Positions 56,818 through 64,000 of a stretch of DNA of 64,000 bases are shown here, piece after piece. The stretch comes from Gammaproteobacteria bacterium (GTDB lineage: Bacteria; Pseudomonadota; Gammaproteobacteria; Pseudomonadales; Alcanivoracaceae). Position 1 is the stretch's first letter. The number at the start of each line of letters is the position of its first letter. The position numbers and the translations under genes are program-made. The DNA is taken from the NCBI GenBank assembly GCA_018067045.1, contig JAGPVL010000023.1, forward strand, positions 1-64,000. The letters are read 5' to 3'. Below the pieces are notes generated by a model. That model did no database searches and had not been told where the DNA came from. It saw nothing but the letters and a program-made list of their open reading frames with translations.

Positions 56818-57896
56818 TAGAAGTCCCTCCGCGAGAAATCGATGCGAGGATCAACCAAAACATAGGTTAGGTCGCTAACTAGCTTTAATAAAAGGCTAAT
56901 AAGGGTAAAGATAAACAGCGTCCCAAAGACAACTGGATAGTCGCGATTAATAACGGCCTCGAATCCGAGTAAGCCAAGGCCATCGAGCGAAAAGATGTAT
57001 TCGATTAGGAGCACGCCGGTAAAGAACATACTAACAAAAGCAGCGGGGAAGCCTGCAATCACAATCAGCATGGCGTTACGAAAAACATGTCGATAGAGAA
57101 CTTGATTTTCTTTTAAACCTTTGGCGCGGGCGGTTTGAACGTATTGTTTACTGATCTCATCGAGAAAAGAGTTTTTCGTTAGCATTGTTAATGGCGCAAA
57201 GCTGCCAATAACAATGGCAATGGTTGGCAATGTGATGTGCCATAAATAGTCCGTTGCTTTACCAAACAAGCTAAGCGAATCCCAGTTATCTGAGGTTAAG
57301 CCCCGTAAAGGAAATAAGTCCCAATAACTTCCGCCGGCAAACAGAACGATGAGTAGCATGGCAAAGAGGAATGCTGGAATGGCGTAGCCAACAATAATGG
57401 CGCTACTGCTCCAGATGTCGAATGCTTCGCCGTGCTTTATTGCCTTACGAATACCGAGTGGAATAGAAATAATATAGGCAAGCAAGGTGCTCCATAAGCC
57501 AAGGGAAATGGATACTGGCAGGCGCTCGATGATCAATTCCGTGACGGATCTATCTTTATAATAGGACTCGCCGAAATCGAACGTCGCATAATTCTTGACC
57601 ATGATAAGGAAACGTTTGGGCGCGGGCTTGTCGAAGCCATACATTTTTTCGATGCGCTCGACCAATTCCTTTGGCAATCCTTGTGAGCCACGGTAAGGCC
57701 CGCCGCTCGATGCAAGGTCAGCGCTGCTGCCGGCGAAGCCTGAGCCTGTTGCGCTGCTCATACCTTTCAATTCGCCGATCAGCTTCTCAACCGGACCGCC
57801 GGGTGCCGCCTGAATTACCGTAAAGTTCAGCAAAAGGATGCCGAGCAGGGTCGGAATAATCAGTAAAAGCCTGTTCGTAATATAACGAAGCATCAA
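56817..57896 (-). CDS. yejB: Peptide ABC transporter permease (YejB/NppB type)
   Basis: 359 residues with six membrane helices. It starts [23 protein letters not shown] loop [21 protein letters not shown] Gly/Ser-rich periplasmic stretch near residues 45-65 is characteristic of YejB. Its ATG overlaps the upstream yejA stop. Confidence 0.94.
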   Translation of the reverse strand: MMLRYITNRLLLIIPTLLGILLLNFTVIQAAPGGPVEKLIGELKGMSSATGSGFAGSSADLASSGGPYRGSQGLPKELVERIEKMYGFDKPAPKRFLIMVKNYATFDFGESYYKDRSVTELIIERLPVSISLGLWSTLLAYIISIPLGIRKAIKHGEAFDIWSSSAIIVGYAIPAFLFAMLLIVLFAGGSYWDLFPLRGLTSDNWDSLSLFGKATDYLWHITLPTIAIVIGSFAPLTMLTKNSFLDEISKQYVQTARAKGLKENQVLYRHVFRNAMLIVIAGFPAAFVSMFFTGVLLIEYIFSLDGLGLLGFEAVINRDYPVVFGTLFIFTLISLLLKLVSDLTYVLVDPRIDFSRRDF

Positions 57897-59779
57897 CGAT
57901 TACTCTGCGCCGGATTACCTGTAGCTGATCCGTCATCAGACCACCAAAAGTCAAATGATAGTCCGAAGGGCGGAAGCGTTTCGGGGTGGCGAAGGGCGTT
58001 GCTATAGGCAAGGCGATAGCGATCGATATGCCAATTGGGAATGACGAAGTTGTTCCACTGTAGAACCCGGTCAAGCGCGCGGCAGCGGGTAATGAGTTCT
58101 TCGCGCGTGCCGGCTTGTATGACAAGCTCGACAAGCTGATCAATGATCGGATCTTTAATGCCAATTAGATTGCGTGAGTCGGTGCGCTCGGCAGCATCGC
58201 TGCTCCAGTAGTCACGTTGTTCATTGCCAGGGGAGTTTGACTGACCGAAAGTGGCGACAACCAAGTCATAGTCGAACTTGCGCAAGCGCTCAATGTATTG
58301 ATTGCTGTCAACGGTACGAACCGTTGCTTCGACGCCAAGCACTTTTAAGTTGCGGGTGAAGGGAAGAACAATGCGTTCAAAAATGGGCGAACTCAGCAGA
58401 ATTTCGATCTTAACGGCCTGTCCTGAAGGCGTGTAGAGCTGGTTGTCCTTGATGCTGTAGCCGGCAACAGCAAGCATCCTTTGCGCGTCACGCAGATTTC
58501 CTCGAATGCCGGATGCTGTGTCTGTACGTGGCGGCTGATAGACATTGGTAAAGACTTCCCCTGGCAGTTGGTCTTTCCACTGATTCAATATAGCAAGCTC
58601 TGCTTTATCAGGTAGCTGGGTTGCCGCCAACTCAGAGTTGTCAAAGTAACTGCGCGTACGGGTGTATTGCCCGTAAAAAAGATTGGTATTTGACCATTCG
58701 AAGTCTAATGCCAGAGTCATTGCCTTGCGCAGAATCTGATCTTGTAGGATTGGCTTGCGTAGATTAAAGGCAAATCCTTGCATGCCTGCAGGTTGTTTGT
58801 TGGCGATTTCCTTTTTGATGATTTTCCCAGAACGAAGCGCCGGTGAATCATAGGCAGTGGCCCAGTTTTTAGCGCTGCTTTCGACGCGCACATCGTAGCT
58901 GCCGCCTTTAAAGGCTTCTAACGATACGGTGTCGTCCAGAAAGTATTCGTAGGTGACGCTGGCGAAATTATGCTGCCCTTTATTGATACCAAGATCTTTG
59001 GCCCAATAATCATCACGCAATGCATAGCTAATACGTTTTCCTGGTTTGAACTCCTTCACTTTGTATGGGCCGCTACCGAGTGGCAAGGTGAAATCCGCCT
59101 TCTGAAATAGCTGGCCTTCATAGTAATGTTTAGGGATAACAGGAAGCTGGCCGATGATAAGCGGCAGTTCTCGGTTCTGCTTTTCAGTGAATGAAAATTT
59201 GATGGTGTGTTTATCAATGATCTCGGCTTTGCTCACCGAGCCATAGTAATAGCTATAAAATGGCCGTCCACTTTCTTTAAGAGCCTTAAAAGAATAGAGC
59301 ACATCTTCGGCGGTAACGGGTTTGCCATCGGCAAATCGTGCCTGCTTGCGCAGATAGAAGGTGACGGCGCTTTGATCAGCCGCAACCTTCATTTTTTCAG
59401 CAATAAGACCGTATTCTGTAAAAGGTTCGTCTAGGCTTTGTACGGTAAGGCTGTCCCAGATGTAGCTACTGCCAAGGTAAGCGAGCCCTGCGGCGGGAGC
59501 GCCTTTTGAAATGAAAGGGTTAAATGAGTCGAAAGAACCGATCGTAGCCGATCGAAGGCTTCCGCCTTTGGGTGCGTTCGGATTCACGTAATCGAAGTGT
59601 GAGAAGCCCTCTGGGTATTTAATATCCCCATACATGGATAGTGCGTGGCTTTTTGATAAAGAATGGCTTTCTTCGCCAGCGGCGAAGACGTTTATCGGCA
59701 GCGTGACTGTGGCGATAAGAAGTGATGCGCTTACTGCCAGGGTATTAAGTGAGAAAAACAAACTTTTATTATTCTTCAA
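57893..59779 (-). CDS. yejA: Second extracellular peptide-binding protein (YejA/NppA2 type)
   Basis: 628 residues from the TTG at 59779, chosen because GGAG lies eight bases upstream and it exposes a signal peptide ([20 protein letters not shown], cleavage near VFAAGEE); the longer frame to 59953 lies inside the previous gene. SBP family 5 sequence [20 protein letters not shown], with [18 protein letters not shown]. The start overlaps the stop of the preceding paralogue by 11 bases. Binds periplasmic peptides for the YejBEF importer. Confidence 0.92.
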   Translation of the reverse strand: MKNNKSLFFSLNTLAVSASLLIATVTLPINVFAAGEESHSLSKSHALSMYGDIKYPEGFSHFDYVNPNAPKGGSLRSATIGSFDSFNPFISKGAPAAGLAYLGSSYIWDSLTVQSLDEPFTEYGLIAEKMKVAADQSAVTFYLRKQARFADGKPVTAEDVLYSFKALKESGRPFYSYYYGSVSKAEIIDKHTIKFSFTEKQNRELPLIIGQLPVIPKHYYEGQLFQKADFTLPLGSGPYKVKEFKPGKRISYALRDDYWAKDLGINKGQHNFASVTYEYFLDDTVSLEAFKGGSYDVRVESSAKNWATAYDSPALRSGKIIKKEIANKQPAGMQGFAFNLRKPILQDQILRKAMTLALDFEWSNTNLFYGQYTRTRSYFDNSELAATQLPDKAELAILNQWKDQLPGEVFTNVYQPPRTDTASGIRGNLRDAQRMLAVAGYSIKDNQLYTPSGQAVKIEILLSSPIFERIVLPFTRNLKVLGVEATVRTVDSNQYIERLRKFDYDLVVATFGQSNSPGNEQRDYWSSDAAERTDSRNLIGIKDPIIDQLVELVIQAGTREELITRCRALDRVLQWNNFVIPNWHIDRYRLAYSNALRHPETLPPFGLSFDFWWSDDGSATGNPAQSNR

Positions 59780-61613
59780 GAGATTTGCTCCACCAAGTGT
59801 CGGTGCCAAGGTTGTAGAGTGACGGCGCAGCAGGGCGGCCAAATTTATCCCACCATGCGATGCGATGATAACCAAGATACCAGTGCGGGATAATGTAATG
59901 CTTCCAGAGTAATACGCGGTCGAGTGCATGAATGGCAGCGCGATAGTCGTCAATGTTGTCGGCGCTTAAGGTTGTCTCGATGAGGCCGTCAATAACGGGA
60001 TTGCTTATTCCTGAGAAGTTGTTTCCGCCAATCGTGTTGGCGTAGCTTGAGTGAAAGTACTCTTTCAGCTCCGGTCCAGGGAACGCTTGTTGTGAGAGTA
60101 CTAAGACGGTGACGTCGTAGTCGAATTTATCCATGCGTTCTTTGTAAGAGCTAGAGTCGATACTACGATAGTTCGTATTGATGCCGATTTTTTCAAGGTT
60201 TCTTAGCCATGGCTGGATGACGCGCTCCATGCCAGGGTTGTGATTGATTACGATGTCTAGGCTGAGCTGTTCGCCCGTAGAAACCTTTACCAGTTTCTGT
60301 TGCTTGATATCCCAGCCCGCTTGTTTGAAAAGAGCGAGAGCTTGGCGTAACTGATTGCGGTTGTGCCCGCTGCCGTCGGTCATCGGCAGTTGGAATGGCT
60401 TGCTAAAGAGATCGGCAGGTAGCTGCGCCTTATATTGCTCGAGTAACGCGAGCTCTCTTCCTTGTGGAATGCCGGTTGCGGTGTTGTTGCTATTCGGGAA
60501 CCAAGTGGTCTGGCGTTTGTATGCGCCATTAAATATCGATTTATTTGTCCATTCAAAATCAAACAGTAGGCCGAGCGCTTCACGTACCCGAATATCCTGG
60601 AATTGCGGTTTACGTAAGTTCAAAAAGAACGCTTGGGTGCCTTGAGGCTCACTGTGTTTGATGGCTTCTCGTTTTACTGAGCCTGATTTTATCGCAGGAA
60701 AGTCATACGCGGTTGCCCAGTGCTTGGCAATATAATCGAGGTGGATGTCGTAGCTATTGGTTTTAAATGCCTCAAAGGCCACCTGAGCGTCACGGTAGAA
60801 ATCAATAACGACGGTGTCGAAGTTGTAGCGGCCTTTGTTAACGGGAAGGTCTTTGCCCCAATAGCTCGGGTCCCGGCGTAAAGTTATCTGTCTGCCCGGA
60901 AGGACTTCACTGACGGTGTAGGCATTGCTCATTACGGAGGGCGTAAAGTCGCCACGGGTAATGTCGTGCTTGTCCCAATAATGCTTAGGTAGAACGGGAA
61001 GGTGGCCGACCGTAAGTGGTAACGCGCGGCGATTGTTGCCGCTAAATTCAAACTTAACCCTATCCGGAGAAAGAGCCTTTGCGCTGTCGACGTTTTGTAA
61101 AGCGATGGCGAACCGCGGATGACCATCCTGTTTTAAGGTGTTGAAGCTAAAGACCACATCTTCGGCAGTAATTTTCTTACCGTCATTGAAGCGAGCTTGA
61201 GGCCGTAAGGTGAAGATGCACCATTGCCTGTCTAACGGATATTCAATGCTTTCGGCAATCAGCCCGTAGCCGCTTTGCGCTTCATCGGCTGTATGGTGAT
61301 AGGGGCTGGCACCGGTTAACAGAGAGTCACTTAATTCAAGGTAACCAAAAATATAGGCGGTGGTATCGGCGAGGCTTTTTCCTTTAAGGATGTACGGATT
61401 TACGGAGCTAAAGGTACCCGCTGCATAAAGCTTAAGCTCACCGCCTTTCGGTGCGTTTGGATTCACATAGTCAAAGTGCTGAAAGTCTTTTGGGTATTTT
61501 AGTTCGCCAAAGGGGAGGTAACCGTGGCTGATCACGGTTGTCTTAGAGTGCTCTGCTGCGTGCCCAAAGGCGCACAGCATGAGGATAAATACAGCAAAAA
61601 AACTAGTACGCAT
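59769..61613 (-). CDS. yejA: First extracellular peptide-binding protein (YejA/NppA1 type)
   Basis: 614 residues with signal peptide [40 protein letters not shown] and LLFDFEWTNKSIFNGAYKRQ closely parallel the downstream paralogue, so the two arose by tandem duplication. Pseudomonas aeruginosa has the same two binding proteins (NppA1A2) before its permeases, linked to uptake of peptidyl-nucleoside antibiotics. The ATG lies inside the end of mltD, overlapping by 11 bases. Confidence 0.92.
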   Translation of the reverse strand: MRTSFFAVFILMLCAFGHAAEHSKTTVISHGYLPFGELKYPKDFQHFDYVNPNAPKGGELKLYAAGTFSSVNPYILKGKSLADTTAYIFGYLELSDSLLTGASPYHHTADEAQSGYGLIAESIEYPLDRQWCIFTLRPQARFNDGKKITAEDVVFSFNTLKQDGHPRFAIALQNVDSAKALSPDRVKFEFSGNNRRALPLTVGHLPVLPKHYWDKHDITRGDFTPSVMSNAYTVSEVLPGRQITLRRDPSYWGKDLPVNKGRYNFDTVVIDFYRDAQVAFEAFKTNSYDIHLDYIAKHWATAYDFPAIKSGSVKREAIKHSEPQGTQAFFLNLRKPQFQDIRVREALGLLFDFEWTNKSIFNGAYKRQTTWFPNSNNTATGIPQGRELALLEQYKAQLPADLFSKPFQLPMTDGSGHNRNQLRQALALFKQAGWDIKQQKLVKVSTGEQLSLDIVINHNPGMERVIQPWLRNLEKIGINTNYRSIDSSSYKERMDKFDYDVTVLVLSQQAFPGPELKEYFHSSYANTIGGNNFSGISNPVIDGLIETTLSADNIDDYRAAIHALDRVLLWKHYIIPHWYLGYHRIAWWDKFGRPAAPSLYNLGTDTWWSKSLEE

Positions 61614-63216
61614 TACGGACGTCTACATACAGCGTCAGGCGCTGACCTGGGCGCAGGTACCTTTGTTTGTTAATACGATTCCAGTCGGTAATTTCATTGA
61701 CTGAGACATTAAAGCGGCTGGCGATACGAGAAAGTGAATCGCCATTGCGCACCGCGTAGTTAACTTTTCGAATCATTTCAGGGCGCGCGGACGAATTGCT
61801 GTTGCTTGACGGAGCCCTTGCTTGTGCTGACCAAATAACGAGCGTTTGACCAATTTTAAGCGGGTCGCCTGGCGCCATGTTGTTCCATTTGGCAAGTTCG
61901 CGAACACCGACATTGTATTGTCGAGAAATCTTCCAAAATGAATCGCCGCTGCGCACTGCATAGTGCTGCTTTTCGCGGCCGCTGACGCCCTTGTTTTGCA
62001 CTGCCGACAAACGTTCATCGGCGCTCAGGCTGTATTCAGAAAGTTGTGCTGATGGCTTAGGAATGAGCAGGGTGTCGCCTGCAATAATAGTGTTACCGCG
62101 TAATTTATTGGCGGTGCGCAATGTCGCAGGTGTTGTTTGATATCGATTGGCAATGCTAATCAGACTGTCACCGCTACGAATGGTGTAGCGATCCCAGCGC
62201 ATACGAGCCTCTTCAGGTAAGTCTGCTAACCGTTGTTGAAATTCTTCTGCATGGTCTACAGGAATAAGCAGTGTATGCGGCCCTTCTGGTGGCGTTGCCC
62301 AGCGGCTATAGCCTGGATTAAGAAGATACAATTCCTCCAGTGAAATACCGGCTAGTTCGGCGGCTTCGGCTAAATCGATCTGGCTGCCAGCATCAATTTT
62401 CTCAAAATAGGCGGTATCGGCAATAGGCTTAATGGTGATGCCGTATTGCTCCGGGTTACGTACCAACTGACTCAGCGCGATCAACTTAGGAACGTATGCG
62501 CGCGTTTCACGCGGCAGATTAAGATTCCAGAAATCGGTCGGTAGCCCGCGTTTCTTGTTGTAGCGGATGGCTTTTGAAACGGTGCCAGCACCGGCGTTAT
62601 AGGAGGCGAGCGCGAGCAGCCAGTCGCCATCAAAGCGGTTAGCAAGGCGGCTGAGGTATTCCAATGCGGCATCGGTAGATGCTGTGACGTCTCGGCGGCC
62701 GTCATACCACCAGTTTTGGTGCAGTTTAAACATGCGGCCCGTGGAAGGAATAAACTGCCAAGGCCCAGCGGCGCGGCCGTGTGAATAGGCAAATGGGTCA
62801 AACGCGCTTTCTACGACGGGAAGCAGCGCGAGCTCAAGCGGCATGTCGCGGGACTCGGCTTGCTCGACGATGTAGTACATATAACGTTCAGCGCGTGTCG
62901 CGACCCGATCAAGGTAAGCTTGGTGCTTGGCGTACCATTCGCGCTGCACTCGAATGCGATTGTTGTCGCTATCGAGGTCTAGCGAGAAGCCGGCGCGGAC
63001 GCGTATCCAGATGTCGGCGTCCGCTACAGGGGTTTCTGGCTCAACTGTTTGGGTTTCCTCGAGCGGGAGGCTACCGCCGTCTTCAGTGACGGCGGGCATA
63101 GGGCCTAAATTATCGACTGTTTCTTGCTTCGGCGAGAACGCTGCACAGCCTGAAATCGTTACTGATGCTGTCATCAGTGCCGCGGTCACAAGCGCAGGGT
63201 GAAAAAGTTTATTCAT
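61603..63216 (-). CDS. mltD: Membrane-bound lytic murein transglycosylase D
   Basis: 537 residues. Lipoprotein signal with TISGC (Cys about 23). The family 1 lytic transglycosylase domain (about 100-270) has the catalytic Glu in LALLPVVESAFDPFAYS and GRAAGPWQFIPSTGRMF, ASYNAGAGTV. Three LysM repeats follow (YTIRSGDSLISIANRY, HYAVRSGDSFWKISRQY, YAVRNGDSLSRIASRF). It cleaves glycan strands to anhydromuropeptides. First gene of the operon with the peptide importer. Confidence 0.96.
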   Translation of the reverse strand: MNKLFHPALVTAALMTASVTISGCAAFSPKQETVDNLGPMPAVTEDGGSLPLEETQTVEPETPVADADIWIRVRAGFSLDLDSDNNRIRVQREWYAKHQAYLDRVATRAERYMYYIVEQAESRDMPLELALLPVVESAFDPFAYSHGRAAGPWQFIPSTGRMFKLHQNWWYDGRRDVTASTDAALEYLSRLANRFDGDWLLALASYNAGAGTVSKAIRYNKKRGLPTDFWNLNLPRETRAYVPKLIALSQLVRNPEQYGITIKPIADTAYFEKIDAGSQIDLAEAAELAGISLEELYLLNPGYSRWATPPEGPHTLLIPVDHAEEFQQRLADLPEEARMRWDRYTIRSGDSLISIANRYQTTPATLRTANKLRGNTIIAGDTLLIPKPSAQLSEYSLSADERLSAVQNKGVSGREKQHYAVRSGDSFWKISRQYNVGVRELAKWNNMAPGDPLKIGQTLVIWSAQARAPSSNSNSSARPEMIRKVNYAVRNGDSLSRIASRFNVSVNEITDWNRINKQRYLRPGQRLTLYVDVRNAY

Positions 63217-63334
63217 AAAAATATCAAACCGTTATTTTGTCGTATTTTAGGTGGTGCCACATTTTAGGTATGGCAGGGGCACCACAGCAAGCCGCTATGT
63301 GCAGCAATTAGGCGAATGCGCGATTGGAACACAT

Positions 63335-64000
63335 TCAGAAACGATCTTTCCACGCTCTGAGAGCTGCGAAACGCTGATTATGTTCCTGAAGTGGTTTGCC
63401 GAGTTCGTTTTCGAGCGATATTTGAAGCAATTTGTCGTCTACGCGCAAAAATGGGTTGCTGATTTTCTCAGCCCCGATGGTCGAGGGTAGCGATGGCTGG
63501 CCAGCTGCTCGAAGCGCCGCAACGTCGCGGCTGCGCTGGTTAAACGCTGGATCTTCTGGCAGCACCGCAAGGGCGAAGCGTAAGTTCGCTTCGGTGTATT
63601 CATGGGTGCAGCAGACACGGCAGTGGTCGGGTAGTGCGGTTAGGCGCTGTAGCGAGTTATCCATTTGCTCCGGGGTGCCCTCGAATAGGCGTCCGCAGCC
63701 TGCCGAGAATAGCGTGTCACCGCAGAACAGCAGTGGCTCAGGCAGGGTGTCACTGTAAAAGGCAATATGGTCGAGGGTATGGCCTGGCACTTCTAAAACG
63801 TCAAAACCAAGGGTGGGGGAAGCCAGGGCTATTCGGTCGCCGTCATACACAGAATGGGTTATGCCTGCGATCGAGCTGTTGTCAGGACCATATACGGGTA
63901 CTGGCCACTGTTTCGTTAGGCGCTGAAGGCCACCGACGTGGTCGGGATGGTGGTGAGTTATAAGGATGGCGCCGAGTGTCATCTCATTGTCGGCCAAAAA
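63335..64000 (-). CDS. gloB: Hydroxyacylglutathione hydrolase (glyoxalase II), start beyond window
   Basis: The frame is open to the window end, giving at least 221 codons; about 30-40 N-terminal residues lie outside. Metal motif ILITHHHPDHVGG, then VPGHTLDHIAFYS, FCGDTLFSAGCGRLFEG and CCTHEYTEANLRFA give all metallo-beta-lactamase-fold ligands. Hydrolyses S-lactoylglutathione in methylglyoxal detoxification. Next to mltD, as in Pseudomonas. Confidence 0.95.
   Translation of the reverse strand, partial: FLADNEMTLGAILITHHHPDHVGGLQRLTKQWPVPVYGPDNSSIAGITHSVYDGDRIALASPTLGFDVLEVPGHTLDHIAFYSDTLPEPLLFCGDTLFSAGCGRLFEGTPEQMDNSLQRLTALPDHCRVCCTHEYTEANLRFALAVLPEDPAFNQRSRDVAALRAAGQPSLPSTIGAEKISNPFLRVDDKLLQISLENELGKPLQEHNQRFAALRAWKDRF

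Overview
The window reads as a chromosomal segment of a free-living gammaproteobacterium. Gene order from lpxH to gloB (lpxH, ppi genes, glnS, folD, tRNAs, tig-clpP-clpX-lon-hupB-ppiD, fabI, peptide ABC transporter with two binding proteins, mltD, gloB) follows the Pseudomonas aeruginosa arrangement. The accessory genes (Arabinose_bd-type AraC regulator, PF10118 metal-dependent hydrolase, Baeyer-Villiger monooxygenase, DUF4334 protein) suggest a marine Cellvibrionales/Spongiibacteraceae-like lineage; that placement is inference.

Layout. 1-6.4 kb: an SOS mutagenesis cassette read leftward (imuA, a 75-residue unknown ORF, imuB, dnaE2). It is split by three rightward genes (DUF2157 membrane protein, GDYXXLXY protein, alpha/beta hydrolase). 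Both imuA and dnaE2 have their own LexA-type operator. 6.6-12.1 kb: a GAF-GGDEF-EAL protein, a MAPEG protein, a periplasmic coiled-coil protein and a lipoprotein. 12.1-12.65 kb: a 533-bp non-coding element with perfect 14-bp terminal inverted repeats and a 10-bp direct duplication, inserted into what would otherwise be a perfect intrinsic terminator. 12.7-26.9 kb: lipid, redox and house-keeping singletons (PlsC-like, YgiQ, a protein with a perfect CRP-type site upstream, AraC regulator, LpxO-like, EamA, DjlA, amidase, methyltransferase, DUF4334, pirin). 27-34 kb: cold-shock protein, a 1.2-kb stretch without a gene, an orphan CqsS-like histidine kinase beside a hotdog thioesterase, a Baeyer-Villiger monooxygenase, and a secreted tail-collar protein paired with a possible GlyGly-CTERM protein. 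34-64 kb: core genes acnB, an LpxL-type acyltransferase, miaE, lpxH, ppiA, ppiB, glnS, a small ArfA-like ORF where cysS is usually found, folD, tRNA-Pro/Arg/His, tig, clpP, clpX, lon, hupB, ppiD, fabI, and a tightly overlapping six-gene operon mltD-yejA1-yejA2-yejB-yejE-yejF, then gloB cut by the window end.

How genes work together. tig-clpP-clpX-lon-ppiD form a protein-folding and proteolysis block. LexA operators should induce imuAB and dnaE2 together for translesion mutagenesis. MltD makes muropeptides in the periplasm, and the co-translated Yej/Npp-type importer may recover peptides. lpxH, the LpxL-type acyltransferase and the LpxO-like hydroxylase all act on lipid A. The most unusual items are the terminator-targeted hairpin-rich element, the split mutasome with its extra small ORF, the ArfA-like ORF carrying a terminator hairpin, and the orphan 7TM-type kinase/thioesterase pair. 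No CRISPR array, prophage or complete IS element was seen.
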